Shown here piece by piece: positions 22,552 through 32,406 of a DNA stretch of 64,000 bases (position 1 is its first letter; each line of letters begins with the position of its first letter). A program made the translations under genes and the position numbers. A model generated the notes under the pieces. That model did no database searches, was not told where the DNA came from, and saw nothing but the letters and a program-made list of their open reading frames with translations. Origin of the DNA: Microbacteriaceae bacterium (GTDB taxonomy: Bacteria; Actinomycetota; Actinomycetes; Actinomycetales; Microbacteriaceae); assembly GCA_025464975.1 (NCBI GenBank), contig JAODMT010000013.1, positions 1 to 64,000 on the forward strand, read 5' to 3'.

Positions 22552-22809
22552 CTAGAGCGACCGGTCGTTCTCGTCGCGGCCGTCGTTCTCGGCACGGCCA
22601 TCGGGCCGATCGCGCTGATCGCGGTCGTCGAACAGACTAGGCGGCTTCGGCGCGTTGCGCCGTCCCCTTTCGATGAGCACGAATCCGGTGACCATCCAGG
22701 CGAGGGCCACGATGAGGTACCAGGGCTGGGATGAGGCGCCGAGCAGCAACCCGAGCAGGACAACGCCGAAGGCGATGTTCAACCAGAGGTATACCGAGCG
22801 CACATTCAT
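22552..22809 (-). CDS. Small two-span membrane protein
   Basis: An 85-residue protein with hydrophobic segments at about 6-26 and 30-48, followed by a strongly charged tail rich in Asp, Arg, Asn and Glu. No family with known function was recognised. The start overlaps the stop of a possible four-codon leaderless ORF (22820-22806), described in the findings. Confidence 0.75.
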   Translation of the reverse strand: MNVRSVYLWLNIAFGVVLLGLLLGASSQPWYLIVALAWMVTGFVLIERGRRNAPKPPSLFDDRDQRDRPDGRAENDGRDENDRSL

Positions 22810-22827
22810 TGGTCACCCATGGCCCTC

Positions 22828-22833
22828 AGGGTA
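22828..22833 (-). promoter_or_regulatory. -10 box before the small membrane protein
   Basis: TACCCT on the minus strand, followed after 7 nt by an ATG at 22820 that opens a four-codon ORF ending in TGA across the ATG of the main gene. Confidence 0.4.
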
Positions 22834-22870
22834 GACCGGATCGGCTGGGAGCATCGCGACGCGACCCGGC

Positions 22871-23629
22871 TCACCCGTCGACCGAGCTGAGACGGATCCC
22901 CAGCGAGTCGACTCGAGCAGCGATCGCTTCGCTGTCGAGCCATCGCTGCTGCAGCCGAGCCAGCAGGGAGTCGAGCTCCGCCTGGTCGAGACCGGGGAGT
23001 AGCCCGAGATGCACGACAAGCTCCGGTCCCGCTAGCCGGGCATCCGGATCGCCCGCGTCGAGCAACACCGTGGACACCGCTGGCTCCGACTGCGCCGAGG
23101 CGAGGAAGGTATCGAGCAGGTCCGGATCGAGATAGCTCGGCAGCCAGGGTTGCGACTGTGCAATCGCCCAGAGCGCCGGACGGCGAATGGCAAACTCTGT
23201 GTCGGAGGTCGCATCGAGCACCACGAGCTCGGTTCCGTCACCAGCCGCGGCGAGAGCGACCCGAACGGCGTCGGCCGGAATGGGCCTGGCTACGGGATTC
23301 CAGCGCTGCATTGCCGCCACCGAACTGAACACCGGCATCACATCGCGGCCATCGGGCCCGGCTACGGTCACGATCGACAGCCCGGCGCTCTTGTCGACGG
23401 TGTGACCGAAGTCGCCATCGCCGGCCTCGCCGAGTCGGGCGACGAGCGGGATCAGCAACCGCGAGGCGCGAAATGCGTCAATCACCTCGGCCTCGCCCAG
23501 CTCCCGGGAACGAAAGCGGCGGAGCGCCTCGATGAGGCGCTCTGGGGCCGAGCCGTCGTCATCCGACGACGAACTGTGCTCGAAATGCCGGCCCTCCCAT
23601 GGCACACCCGCGGAGTCGGCTCCCGTCAT
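22871..23629 (-). CDS. SseB-like protein
   Basis: A 252-residue soluble protein with the SseB N-terminal fold (ALRRFRSRELGEAEVIDAFRASRLLIPL and DVMPVFSSVAAMQRW blocks). Function is not established. ATG at 23629 shares a base with the hisA stop (TGATG), so it is co-translated with the his operon. The open frame to 23878 is out-of-frame hisA sequence. Confidence 0.8.
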   Translation of the reverse strand: MTGADSAGVPWEGRHFEHSSSSDDDGSAPERLIEALRRFRSRELGEAEVIDAFRASRLLIPLVARLGEAGDGDFGHTVDKSAGLSIVTVAGPDGRDVMPVFSSVAAMQRWNPVARPIPADAVRVALAAAGDGTELVVLDATSDTEFAIRRPALWAIAQSQPWLPSYLDPDLLDTFLASAQSEPAVSTVLLDAGDPDARLAGPELVVHLGLLPGLDQAELDSLLARLQQRWLDSEAIAARVDSLGIRLSSVDG

Positions 23630-24378
23630 CAGTTCGTCGCGACCTCTAAGGCTTCCGCGAGGGTGAACGCCTTCGCGTATAGGGCCTTCCCGACGATCGC
23701 GCCCTCGACGCCACTCGGCACGAGCCTGCGGAGGGCGGCGATGTCCTCGAGGCTGGAGATTCCGCCGGAGGCGACCACCGGCTTGTCCGTCCGCTCGGCC
23801 ACGGTGCGGAGAAGCTCGAGGTTGGGGCCCTGAAGAGTGCCGTCCTTCGTGACGTCGGTCAGCACGTATCGGGAACACCCGGCCGCCTCAAGACGCTTGA
23901 GCACCTCGAATAGCTCGCCGCCGTCCTTTGTCCAGCCGCGGGCCGCGAGCGTCGTGCCTCGGACATCCAGCCCGACCGCGATCAGGTCGCCGTACCTGGT
24001 GATGACCTGCGCCGCCCAGTCCGGGTTCTCGAGAGCGGCGGTGCCGAGGTTAATTCGGGAGGCCCCGGTCGCGAGCGCAGCCTCGAGGCTGGCGTCGTCA
24101 CGGATTCCCCCCGAGAGCTCGACGAGCGCGTCCGAGCCGACTTCAGCGATCACCTCGCGTATGACGGCGCGGTTGTCACCCCGACCGAATGCTGCATCGA
24201 GGTCGACGAGGTGAACCCATTCGGCGCCCTGCGCCGTCCAGTCGGCCGCAGCGTCGACGGGATTGCCGTAGCTCGTCTCGCTTCCCGCCTCACCCTGGGT
24301 GAGACGAACGGCCTTGCCGTCTGCGACGTCGATCGCAGGCAGAAGGATCAGTGCCGGCGCGGGGGTGATGTTTGTCAT
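23629..24378 (-). CDS. hisA: Phosphoribosyl isomerase HisA/PriA
   Basis: A 249-residue (beta/alpha)8 barrel that isomerises ProFAR in histidine synthesis. The family motifs [27 protein letters not shown] and VASGGISS are present. In actinobacteria this enzyme (PriA) often also serves as TrpF in tryptophan synthesis. That dual role cannot be proved from this window, which contains no trp genes. Confidence 0.95.
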   Translation of the reverse strand: MTNITPAPALILLPAIDVADGKAVRLTQGEAGSETSYGNPVDAAADWTAQGAEWVHLVDLDAAFGRGDNRAVIREVIAEVGSDALVELSGGIRDDASLEAALATGASRINLGTAALENPDWAAQVITRYGDLIAVGLDVRGTTLAARGWTKDGGELFEVLKRLEAAGCSRYVLTDVTKDGTLQGPNLELLRTVAERTDKPVVASGGISSLEDIAALRRLVPSGVEGAIVGKALYAKAFTLAEALEVATN

Positions 24379-24413
24379 TGGGTCATTCCTGGCGTGGTTA
24401 AAGGCAAAGGGGT

Positions 24414-25046
24414 TCAGAGGGACGTGATCCAGTTGGAGAGCAGGCGGATGCCGGGCTCCCCGGACTTCTCCGGGTGGAACTGGGTGGCGGAGAGCGGTCC
24501 GTTTTCGACCGCGGCGAGAAATGGGGCGCCGTGCTCGGCCCAGGTGAGCCGCGGCTGCGGGAATGGCCTGGTCGTCTCAAGCGTCCACCGGCTCGCCGCG
24601 TACGAGTGTACGAAATAGAAGCGCTCTTGCTGGATTCCGGCGAACAGGATCGAGTCATCCGGCGACGCCACTGTGTTCCAGCCCATGTGGGGCAGGATCG
24701 GCGCGACGAGTTCGGTCACGACGCCGGGCCACTGTCCGAGTCCCTCGGTCTCGGTGCCCCGCTCGACTCCACGGTCGAAGAGCACTTGCATGCCGACGCA
24801 AATGCCGAGCACTGGCTTACCCCCGGCGAGCCGCTGGTCGATCAGGTCTCCCCCGCCGGCGGAGTTGAGCGCGGCCATTACCGCCGAGTATGAGCCGACT
24901 CCCGGAACCAGGAGTCCGTCCGCCGCGAGCACCGTCTTGCGGTCCGCGGTCAGTCGCACCCGGGCACCGGCCGCCTCGAGTGCCTTTGCCGCCGAGTGCA
25001 CGTTGCCGCTGCCGTAGTCCAGCACGACGACGGATGGCTGACTCAC
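24414..25046 (-). CDS. hisH: Imidazole glycerol phosphate synthase, glutaminase subunit
   Basis: A 210-residue class I glutamine amidotransferase. The nucleophile elbow GICVGMQ has the catalytic Cys, and QFHPEKSG near the C-terminus carries the His and Glu. It supplies ammonia to HisF, which is not in the window. It sits 2 nt after hisB. Confidence 0.96.
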   Translation of the reverse strand: MSQPSVVVLDYGSGNVHSAAKALEAAGARVRLTADRKTVLAADGLLVPGVGSYSAVMAALNSAGGGDLIDQRLAGGKPVLGICVGMQVLFDRGVERGTETEGLGQWPGVVTELVAPILPHMGWNTVASPDDSILFAGIQQERFYFVHSYAASRWTLETTRPFPQPRLTWAEHGAPFLAAVENGPLSATQFHPEKSGEPGIRLLSNWITSL

Positions 25047-25048
25047 GA

Positions 25049-25654
25049 TTACAGCGCGCCCTTGGTCGACGGGATGCCGCGCACCCGATCATCCGGAGCG
25101 ACGGCCTGTCGAAGGGCTCTCGCGAATGCCTTGAACTCGGCTTCGGCGATGTGGTGCGGGTCGCGACCGCTTTGCACTGTGATGTGAACGGTGAGGCCCG
25201 CATTGAATGCGATGGCCTCGAACACGTGACGCACCATCGAACCGGTGAAGTGTCCGCCGATCAAGTGGAACTCGAAGCCGGCCGGTTCTCCCGTGTGCAC
25301 GAGGAACGGGCGGCCCGAGACATCCACAACCGCTTGCACGAGTGCCTCGTCGAGCGGCACGAGGGCATCCCCGAACCGGGCGATTCCGACCTTGTCCCCG
25401 AGAGCCTCGCGGATCGCCTTGCCGAGCACGATCGCGACGTCTTCAACGGTGTGATGGACGTCGATCTCGGTGTCGCCGGTCGCTCGGACCGTCAGGTCGA
25501 TGAGGGAGTGCTTCGACAGGGCGGTGAGCAGGTGGTCGTAGAACGGCACTGACGTGTGGATGTCGGAGGTGCCTGTGCCGTCGAGGTCGACTCTCAGGTC
25601 GATGCTCGACTCGCTGGTCTCGCGGTCGAGGTGGGCGACGCGCGGGGTGCTCAT
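25049..25654 (-). CDS. hisB: Imidazoleglycerol-phosphate dehydratase
   Basis: A 201-residue Mn-dependent dehydratase. The metal-binding motifs [21 protein letters not shown] and [16 protein letters not shown] are intact. It is the monofunctional form without a phosphatase domain. The ATG overlaps the hisC stop (ATGA). Confidence 0.97.
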   Translation of the reverse strand: MSTPRVAHLDRETSESSIDLRVDLDGTGTSDIHTSVPFYDHLLTALSKHSLIDLTVRATGDTEIDVHHTVEDVAIVLGKAIREALGDKVGIARFGDALVPLDEALVQAVVDVSGRPFLVHTGEPAGFEFHLIGGHFTGSMVRHVFEAIAFNAGLTVHITVQSGRDPHHIAEAEFKAFARALRQAVAPDDRVRGIPSTKGAL

Positions 25655-26736
25655 GACTCAATCCTACTGATCGCGCGCAGGGCACTCAGGAACGCGCTGG
25701 TCTCCGCTCGGGTGCCGGCGGTCACCCGCAGGTGGTGCGGGATGCCGATGTCCCGGATGATGACGTCCTGCTCGAGAAGCGCCTCGAACACGGCGTGCGG
25801 GTCGGTTACGCCGCCGAACAATACGAAGTTTGACCAGCTCGGCAGCACGGGATAGCCGAGTTTCGGCAATTCCTCGAGCAGGCGGTCGCGCTGCCCCTTG
25901 ATGTCGTCAACCATGCGGAGCATCTCGGTACTGTGGGCGAGCGCGGCGATGGCCGCCGCCTGGGTCAGCGCCGACAGATGATACGGCAACCGAACCAGGC
26001 GAAGAGCGTCCGCAACGGCGGGATCGGCCGCGAGATATCCGAGGCGCGCACCGGCGAAGGCGAATGCCTTGCTCATCGTGCGCGAGACGATGAGGCGCTC
26101 GCGACCCTCCAGCAGAGACAGGGCGGTCGGCACGCCCTCCGGCGCGAACTCCGCGTACGCCTCATCCACCACCACTATGCCGTCCGTCGCGTCATACGCG
26201 GCGGCGATGGTCTCGAGCGAGAGCGGGGTGCCGGTCGGATTATTCGGCGAACAGAAAAACACGAGATCTGGCCTCGCCGTCTCGATCCAACGCACCGCGG
26301 TCTCCGGTGAGAGCTCGTAGTCGGCGTCCCGCTCCCCCGCGATCCACCGGGTTCCCGTTCCGGCGGCGATGATCGAGTGCATCGAGTAGGTCGGAGGGAA
26401 TCCGAGCACGCTGCGGCCGGGTCCGCCGAAGGCCTGCAAAATCTGCTGAAGCACCTCGTTGGAGCCGTTCGCGGCCCAGATGTTGTCCCGGGTCAGCGAG
26501 TTTCCGAGGTACCCGGCGAGGCTGTCCCTCAACTCGGTGAATTCCCTGTCCGGGTAGCGGTTGACGCCCAGAACCGCCGCGGCAAGCGCGGTCACGATGT
26601 CGGTGGCCACGGCCTCCGGGATCGGGTGGGTGTTCTCGTTGACGTTGAGCCGAACGCGCACGTCCCTCTGAGGAGCACCGTACGGGGTGAGACCTCGGAG
26701 GTCATCGCGAATGGGGAGATCGTTGAGAGACACCAC
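25651..26736 (-). CDS. hisC: Histidinol-phosphate aminotransferase
   Basis: A 361-residue PLP enzyme of fold type [19 protein letters not shown] contains the PLP lysine, and [10 protein letters not shown] is the usual binding loop. The first two codons are both GTG; TAACAT lies 6 nt before the first one. hisD, usual upstream of hisC in actinobacteria, is not here. Confidence 0.95.
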   Translation of the reverse strand: MVSLNDLPIRDDLRGLTPYGAPQRDVRVRLNVNENTHPIPEAVATDIVTALAAAVLGVNRYPDREFTELRDSLAGYLGNSLTRDNIWAANGSNEVLQQILQAFGGPGRSVLGFPPTYSMHSIIAAGTGTRWIAGERDADYELSPETAVRWIETARPDLVFFCSPNNPTGTPLSLETIAAAYDATDGIVVVDEAYAEFAPEGVPTALSLLEGRERLIVSRTMSKAFAFAGARLGYLAADPAVADALRLVRLPYHLSALTQAAAIAALAHSTEMLRMVDDIKGQRDRLLEELPKLGYPVLPSWSNFVLFGGVTDPHAVFEALLEQDVIIRDIGIPHHLRVTAGTRAETSAFLSALRAISRIES

Positions 26737-26742
26737 TCGTCA

Positions 26743-26748
26743 ATGTTA
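26743..26748 (-). promoter_or_regulatory. Leaderless-type -10 box of the his operon
   Basis: TAACAT on the minus strand, 6 nt before the first GTG of hisC, with no ribosome site. Confidence 0.45.
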
Positions 26749-26789
26749 GGGGCGCCGGCGGAACGTTACGTGCGGCCGGGGCATGCGGA

Positions 26790-27188
26790 TCAGTGGCCGT
26801 ATTGCGCCGGGATCGCCAAGCGCTGGCCGGGCTGCACGTCACTTGTCGATAGCTGATTGAGGTGCTCGATGTCCGAGATGACGTCGCGAGGATCTGCACT
26901 CGGGGCAATCTTGCCGGCGAGCTGCCAGAGCGTATCCCCCGGCTGAACCGTCAGATAGCTGAACGAGGCATGGCTTGACTGATCGGTCGCGACGGCCCCT
27001 CCCCCGTTTGTAGCGAAGACGAACGCGGCGACAACGAGCGGCAATGCGACGAGGAAGGTCAGCACCGCGTAGCCACGTGCCGTGATGCGCAGGCGACCCT
27101 GGCGGACGGGAGCGGCGGGCCGAGCGGGCCGAGCGGCCCGAGCTCTCGCTGGGCCCGTCATCGTCGCGTTTAAGACTGCTGTGCTCAT
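26790..27188 (-). CDS. LysM-domain membrane protein divergent from lexA (probable SOS division suppressor)
   Basis: A 132-residue protein: a basic Ala/Arg/Pro-rich N-terminus, one membrane span at about 41-63, and a C-terminal extracytoplasmic LysM domain (TVQPGDTLWQLAGKIAP to QRLAIPAQYGH). LysM proteins encoded next to lexA in other Gram-positive bacteria (YneA, DivS, Rv2719c) block division during the SOS response. Position, size and a LexA box upstream suggest the same job here. ATG at 27188 has the GAAAGG ribosome site; the extra 12 residues of the longer frame are unlikely. Confidence 0.8.
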   Translation of the reverse strand: MSTAVLNATMTGPARARAARPARPAAPVRQGRLRITARGYAVLTFLVALPLVVAAFVFATNGGGAVATDQSSHASFSYLTVQPGDTLWQLAGKIAPSADPRDVISDIEHLNQLSTSDVQPGQRLAIPAQYGH

Positions 27189-27210
27189 GGGATGCCTTTC
27201 GTTGCGCTCA

Positions 27211-27259
27211 CCGTGTCGAATCAATTCCGTGTCGAATCAGGTCCGTGTCGAAATCAGTT
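27211..27259. repeat. Three tandem 16-17-bp repeats in the lexA spacer
   Basis: CCGTGTCGAATCA is repeated at 27211, 27227 and 27243, the third copy with an extra A. It lies in the 5' region of the LysM gene, between its start and the nearest LexA box. Confidence 0.75.
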
Positions 27260-27342
27260 CGAACTGTTCGCCTTCGCGGTGCAACTGCGGAGGTTTTCGT
27301 ATCCGGCACTCGGCCGGGAGCGCCGGATACGAAGCTTTGTTC

Positions 27343-27356
27343 CGAACATATCTTCG
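27343..27356. promoter_or_regulatory. LexA box, proximal to the LysM gene
   Basis: CGAACATATCTTCG differs at one position from the Gram-positive LexA consensus CGAACRNRYGTTYG. Confidence 0.65.
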
Positions 27357-27416
27357 ATAGTCAGAGAAATCAAGCACGATATTCGACATTCGTCGGCCAA
27401 ATCCGCGCAACACACT

Positions 27417-27430
27417 CGAACAGATGTTTG
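27417..27430. promoter_or_regulatory. LexA box, proximal to lexA
   Basis: CGAACAGATGTTTG fully matches the consensus CGAACRNRYGTTYG. It ends 19 nt before TACAGT (27450-27455), a possible -10, so bound LexA would cover the -35 region and repress lexA. Confidence 0.8.
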
Positions 27431-27531
27431 CTTGAGCTGCGTAACCGGATACAGTTTCGATTGTCTGGAACTCTCAGAGAACCAGCGACCACCGACATTG
27501 GCTCTGCCGGGCCGGAGAAATTGGGAGATTG

Positions 27532-28233
27532 ATGAACGAGGGAACCGCGCCGCGCGACGCAGGACCGACCCAGGAGAGGGCCGGCACCCGGCGGCGCAAG
27601 AGCCTGAGCGACAAGCAGCTCGCGATCCTCGACTTCATCCAGCGAGCGGTGGCCACCCGCGGGTATCCGCCGAGCATGCGCGAGATCGGGGACGCCGTCG
27701 GCCTGTCCTCGCTCTCCAGCGTGACGCACCAACTCAATCAGCTCGAGCTCAGCGGCTACCTTCGCCGCGACCCCAACCGGCCGCGCGCCCTCGAGGTGCT
27801 CATCGACCTCCAAAAGGAAGAGCGCGCCGTCGTCTCCGACAACCCGACACCAATCGGGGACGCCGCGATGGTGCCGCTCGTCGGGCGCATTGCCGCGGGC
27901 ATCCCGATCACGGCAGAGGAAATGGTCGACGAAGTCTTCCCGCTTCCCCGCCAGCTCGTCGGCAAGGGCGAGCTCTTCATGCTCAAGGTGGTCGGAGACT
28001 CCATGATCGACGCGGCGATCTGCGATGGGGACTGGATAGTGGTCCGTCAGCAGAAGGACGCCGTCAACGGAGACATCGTCGCCGCGATGCTCGATGGCGA
28101 GGCGACGGTCAAGGTCTTCCAGCAGCGGGATGGCCACACCTGGCTACTTCCCCGCAATAGTGCGTTCGCGCCCATCCTCGGTGACTTCGCCGAGTTGCTC
28201 GGCAAGGTCGTCGCGGTGCTCCGCTCGGTCTAG
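27532..28233 (+). CDS. lexA: LexA repressor
   Basis: The SOS repressor, 233 residues. The N-terminal winged helix (about 24-90) carries [14 protein letters not shown] and [15 protein letters not shown]. The cleavage site is Ala122-Gly123; the catalytic dyad is Ser157 (GDSMID) and Lys194 (ATVKVF). ATG at 27532 is preferred to the TTG just before it, because GGGAGA lies at proper distance. Its TAG stop overlaps the TAG of the convergent hydrolase gene within the palindrome CTAG. Confidence 0.97.
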   Translation: MNEGTAPRDAGPTQERAGTRRRKSLSDKQLAILDFIQRAVATRGYPPSMREIGDAVGLSSLSSVTHQLNQLELSGYLRRDPNRPRALEVLIDLQKEERAVVSDNPTPIGDAAMVPLVGRIAAGIPITAEEMVDEVFPLPRQLVGKGELFMLKVVGDSMIDAAICDGDWIVVRQQKDAVNGDIVAAMLDGEATVKVFQQRDGHTWLLPRNSAFAPILGDFAELLGKVVAVLRSV

Positions 28234-28952
28234 AACCAGGCGTCGGCCTTCGCAAGGAATCCCTCGAAATCGTCGCGGAAGACGACGTGACCGGCACCCT
28301 GCACGACCTCTACCTGCATCCCCAACTCAGCCATCGACTTGGCCAGCGGCTCGGGCACGAGCCTGCTGTGATCGGCGAGGACGAGCAGGCTCGGTGCGAC
28401 GAGCGCCGTCGGCGGCACAGTGGCGGATGCGCGGGCGAGGCCGAACACCGTGCGCCGATCCCACAGCGCAATGGTCTCGGTCTCGATCTCGACGTCCTCG
28501 GCGGACCAGCGCGGGTTTCCCCTCGCGATCCGCTCCTTCGTCGGAGTGCGCAAGGTCGCGAGAAGGATACCGACGAGCACCTTCCGCCAGCCGGTGGGCG
28601 CGCTGAAGGCGGGATCGATGTAGATGACTCGTTGCGGAGTAAGCGACTCGACGACGATCGAGGTCACGAGACCGCCGAGCGAGTGTCCGACTACGAGTTC
28701 GGGACACACCACGCTCGGGCCGCCGTCGGCGCCGGAGACCGATTCGATGACATCCTCAGCCCAGCTCGCCGGTGAGTACCTGCGTGACCTCGGGCTGCGG
28801 CCATGGCCGGCGAGGTCGACGGTGACGACCCGGTATCCGCGGTCGACGAGCAGGCCAATCAGGCGGTGCCAGCAGCGATGATCCGACATGATGCCGTGGA
28901 CCACCAGGGCGGTGCGATTCCCCGCGCCATACACGTCAGTATGAAGCCTCAT
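28230..28952 (-). CDS. Alpha/beta hydrolase
   Basis: A 240-residue predicted hydrolase with the nucleophile elbow GHSLGG, an oxyanion region [12 protein letters not shown] and a C-terminal catalytic His in QGAGHVVF. Substrate unknown. ATG at 28952 follows a good ribosome site (GGAGGGG), so it is preferred over the start 8 codons upstream. Confidence 0.85.
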   Translation of the reverse strand: MRLHTDVYGAGNRTALVVHGIMSDHRCWHRLIGLLVDRGYRVVTVDLAGHGRSPRSRRYSPASWAEDVIESVSGADGGPSVVCPELVVGHSLGGLVTSIVVESLTPQRVIYIDPAFSAPTGWRKVLVGILLATLRTPTKERIARGNPRWSAEDVEIETETIALWDRRTVFGLARASATVPPTALVAPSLLVLADHSRLVPEPLAKSMAELGMQVEVVQGAGHVVFRDDFEGFLAKADAWF

Positions 28953-29023
28953 CCGTTTTCCCCTCCGAAACGACATAGCAAGCTAGGCAGGCGACAGGCG
29001 CGACGCGCATGCTGCGATCTGCG

Positions 29024-31345
29024 TCAGTGCGCGTGCGCTTTCTCGCGCACTGCGCGCGTGGCCTCGAGCACGTTAGTGAGCGAGGCCACGGTCTCGTCGT
29101 AGCCGCGAGTCTTCAGGCCGCAGTCCGGGTTGACCCAGATCTGGCGGTCCGGAATAGACCCGAGCGCGATCTCGATGAGGTCCGTCACCTCCTCCACCGA
29201 GGGAATGCGCGGGGAGTGGATGTCGTAGACCCCCGGCCCGATTCCGCGGGCGAACCCGCTTCTCTGAATGTCCGGGACGACCTCCATCTTCGAGCGGGCC
29301 GCTTCGATCGACGTCACGTCGGCGTCCAGCCTGTCGATCGCGTCGATGACGACCCCGAACTCCGAGTAGCAGAGATGGGTATGAATCTGCGTCGACTCGC
29401 GGACTCCGGATGTCGCGAGCCTGAACGCGCCAACCGACCAGTCAAGGTAATCGGCGTGATCCTTCTTCTTGAGCGGCAGCAGTTCCCGAAGCGCCGGCTC
29501 GTCGACCTGAATGATCCTGATGCCGGCGGCCTCGAGATCGGCGATCTCGTCGCGTAGGGCGAGTGCGACCTGGTTCGCGGTCTCCCGAAGCGGCTGGTCG
29601 TCGCGCACGAACGACCAGGCCAGGATCGTCACCGGACCGGTGAGCATGCCCTTGACCGGCTTGGATGTGAGCCCCTGCGTGTAGGAGGACCACTCGACAG
29701 TGATCGGCTGAGGGCGGGACACGTCGCCCCAGAGGATCGACGGCCGAGTACACCGACTGCCGTAGGACTGCACCCAGCCATTCTGGGTGACGGCGAATCC
29801 ATCGAGGTTCTCGGCGAAGTACTGAACCATGTCGTTGCGTTCCGGTTCACCGTGCACGATGACGTCGAGCCCGATGCTTTCCTGCAGTTCGACAACGTTG
29901 CGGATCTCGGCGCGCATCGCGGCCTTGTACTCGTCTTCGCTGATCCGGCCGGCCGCAAAAGCCGCGCGGGTCTTTCGGATGTCACCGGTCTGCGGAAACG
30001 ACCCGATGGTCGTTGTCGGAAGGAACGGCAGGCCGAGGGCCGCCTCTTGTGCGGCGAGGCGAGCGGCGTAGTCGCCGCGGGTGAAGTCGTCCCCGGTGAG
30101 GGATGCTGCACGGCCTCGAACCGCGCCGTCGCGAACACCGACCGCGCCGCGCCGCTGCTCGAGCGCGGCCGTGGCGGCGTCGAGCTCCGCCCGGATCGAG
30201 TCTTCGCCCTCGGTGAGGCCGCGAGCGAGCGCCGCTATTTGCTCGACCTTCTGGTCCGCGAAGGCGAGCCAGTTCGCGAGGTCCGCGGGAAGCTGCGGCT
30301 CGTCCTTGACGTCATGCGGCACGTGGAACAGCGACGTCGACGACGTCACCGCAACGCTCGGCGACAGCGAACTCAACGCCACCAGCTTGTGTAAGGCGTC
30401 GGCCAGGTCCCCTCGCCAGATGTTGTGGCCGTCGATGACTCCACCGACAATGGTCTTCTCCGAGCGAAAATTGGTCGGGATGTCCCCGCGAACCAGGTCG
30501 AGGCCGATCGCCTCGATCGGAGTCGCTTCGAGCACCGGCAGGGCATCGTCCAGGCTGCCGTATGGGGCGGCGACGAAGATCTGCGGACGAACCGGAACCG
30601 CGCCCAGTGCGTCATACGCGCGCCTGGTCGCCTCGAGCACGTCGTCTCGCGGAACCTCGATGCTTTCGCTCACGAGCCCTGGCTCGTCGAGCTGCACCCA
30701 TTCCGCGCCCACGGCGGTGAGTGCGGCGAGCAGTTCGGCGTACACCGGGAGAAGGTCGTTCAGCCGGTCGAGCGGCCGGTATCCCTCGGGGGCGTCCTCG
30801 CTCGGCTTGCTGAGCAGTAGGAAGGTAACCGGACCGACGATGACCGGTCTGGTGCGGAATCCGGAGACAGTCGCCTCGGCGACCTCACGGACGAGCCGGT
30901 CCGAGGCGAGGCGAAACTCAGTCTCCGGGCCGATTTCGGGGACGAGATAGTGATAGTTCGAGTCGAACCATTTCGTCATCTCCGCCGGGGTGTTCTGGCC
31001 TTCGCCGCGCGCGATGGTGAAGTACCCCGCGAGGTCAACGGAGCCGTCGGCCGCGACGAGCGAGGCGAAGCGGGTCGGAACGGCGCCGACGGTCACCGCG
31101 GCATCCAGCATCTGGTCGTAGAACGAAAAGGCCTCCGGAATAGACGAATCGGTTCGGCCGAGCCCGAGTTCGGCGAGACGCTCGCGTGTGACGCGTCGCA
31201 GCTCGCGTGCGCTGTCTTCGAGCTGCTCGGCGGTCGTGGTTCCGGCCCAGAAAGACTCGACCGCCTTCTTGAGTTCGCGTCGTCGACCGATCCGGGGATA
31301 ACCGAGGATGCTGCCGGTGGGGAAGGAGGGGCTCGGGCTCGTCAT
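29024..31345 (-). CDS. metE: Cobalamin-independent methionine synthase
   Basis: Transfers the methyl group of methyl-tetrahydrofolate to homocysteine. The 773-residue product has two related barrels; the C-terminal one carries the zinc-site residues in HTHLCYSEF and NPDCGLKTRG, with VHGEPERNDMV nearby. It overlaps metF by ATGA, which places both consecutive steps in one operon. Confidence 0.96.
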   Translation of the reverse strand: MTSPSPSFPTGSILGYPRIGRRRELKKAVESFWAGTTTAEQLEDSARELRRVTRERLAELGLGRTDSSIPEAFSFYDQMLDAAVTVGAVPTRFASLVAADGSVDLAGYFTIARGEGQNTPAEMTKWFDSNYHYLVPEIGPETEFRLASDRLVREVAEATVSGFRTRPVIVGPVTFLLLSKPSEDAPEGYRPLDRLNDLLPVYAELLAALTAVGAEWVQLDEPGLVSESIEVPRDDVLEATRRAYDALGAVPVRPQIFVAAPYGSLDDALPVLEATPIEAIGLDLVRGDIPTNFRSEKTIVGGVIDGHNIWRGDLADALHKLVALSSLSPSVAVTSSTSLFHVPHDVKDEPQLPADLANWLAFADQKVEQIAALARGLTEGEDSIRAELDAATAALEQRRGAVGVRDGAVRGRAASLTGDDFTRGDYAARLAAQEAALGLPFLPTTTIGSFPQTGDIRKTRAAFAAGRISEDEYKAAMRAEIRNVVELQESIGLDVIVHGEPERNDMVQYFAENLDGFAVTQNGWVQSYGSRCTRPSILWGDVSRPQPITVEWSSYTQGLTSKPVKGMLTGPVTILAWSFVRDDQPLRETANQVALALRDEIADLEAAGIRIIQVDEPALRELLPLKKKDHADYLDWSVGAFRLATSGVRESTQIHTHLCYSEFGVVIDAIDRLDADVTSIEAARSKMEVVPDIQRSGFARGIGPGVYDIHSPRIPSVEEVTDLIEIALGSIPDRQIWVNPDCGLKTRGYDETVASLTNVLEATRAVREKAHAH

Positions 31346-32313
31346 GCGGATTCCTTGTTCGTCGATGCTGCGGCGGTGAGGCCGGCCCCCTCGAGGACGG
31401 AGAGAACGGCCCGATGCTGGTTGAAAGTGTAAAGGTGAAGTCCCGGCGCTCCCGCGTCAAGGACTTCGGTGGCGAGGGCGGTCGCGTGTTCGATGCCGAC
31501 GGCTGCCTGACGGTCGATCGAGTCGGTCCCGTGCAGCCGCCGGGACAGCTCCTCCGGTCGCCGCTCCCCTGTCAGGTCGAGAATTCGTTCGAGTCTGGCG
31601 GGCGAGGTCGCGGGCATAAGACCGGGAAGGATCGGAATGGTGACTCCGGCGGCCTGTGCCTCGGAGACGAACCTCACGTAGTCCTCCGCGTGGAAAAAGA
31701 GCTGGGTGATCGCCATGGTCGCCCCCGAGACTTGCTTCGCGAGAAGGGTGTCGATGTCCTGGTTCGATCGCCTGGATCTCGGGTGCCCATTCGGGAACGC
31801 GGCGACGGCGACGCGAACCTTCGAGCGGGATGACGGGATGTGGCCGCCGCCGGTCGCGCTACGCGACTGAAGCGTCGAGTACTGAGCCCGCTCGGTCTGC
31901 ACCCGGTGGATGAGCTGCACGAGTTCCGATGCGCTGCCAAGGTCGCCGAGGAACTGGTCACCCTCAGCCGCGCCCTGTGGTGGATCGCCGCGCAGGGCCA
32001 GGAAGCTTGTAATCCCCGCGTCGAGGAACTCCCGCACGAGTCGGTTGGCCTCGAAATGCGAAGAGCCGACGCAGGTGAGGTGGGCAAGCGGATGCACCGC
32101 GGTGTTCTCTCGCAGGTGCTGAAGCACCTGTAGCGAACTCTGCCGGGACGACCCGTTTGCCCCGTAGGTGACCGACATGAAGTCTGGCCCTACCGCGGCG
32201 AGTTCGTGAATGGTGTCCCACAGCGAGTGGGCAGCCGCGGCGGTTCGCGGCGGAAACAGCTCGAACGAGAACGGCGGGTGCTTGACGCGATGATCCGGTT
32301 CCTCGATCGTCAC
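31342..32313 (-). CDS. metF: Methylenetetrahydrofolate reductase
   Basis: Makes the methyl-tetrahydrofolate used by MetE. The 323-residue FAD barrel has FELFPPRT, DFMSVTYGANG, LALRGDPP and ITQLFFHAEDY blocks. GTG at 32313 is chosen because AAAGGGGA precedes it at the right distance; the earlier GTG at 32334 has no ribosome site. A TAGTGT box lies about 70 nt upstream, together with a small palindrome GTCGA-N7-TCGAC that could be an operator. Confidence 0.92.
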   Translation of the reverse strand: MTIEEPDHRVKHPPFSFELFPPRTAAAAHSLWDTIHELAAVGPDFMSVTYGANGSSRQSSLQVLQHLRENTAVHPLAHLTCVGSSHFEANRLVREFLDAGITSFLALRGDPPQGAAEGDQFLGDLGSASELVQLIHRVQTERAQYSTLQSRSATGGGHIPSSRSKVRVAVAAFPNGHPRSRRSNQDIDTLLAKQVSGATMAITQLFFHAEDYVRFVSEAQAAGVTIPILPGLMPATSPARLERILDLTGERRPEELSRRLHGTDSIDRQAAVGIEHATALATEVLDAGAPGLHLYTFNQHRAVLSVLEGAGLTAAASTNKESA

Positions 32314-32406
32314 GGTTGAGTCCCCTTTCGTCACCGCATCAGCACAGTCGACGTATTTTCGACACTAGCAACCCGTTCGGGAGGCCAGGCCGAGTGTTAC
32401 GCGCAC

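Noticed and set aside
27253-27271. TTCGAACTGTTCG near the lexA spacer as a third LexA box
   Set aside because: The half-sites are too close (11 bp instead of 14), so it does not fit the consensus geometry.
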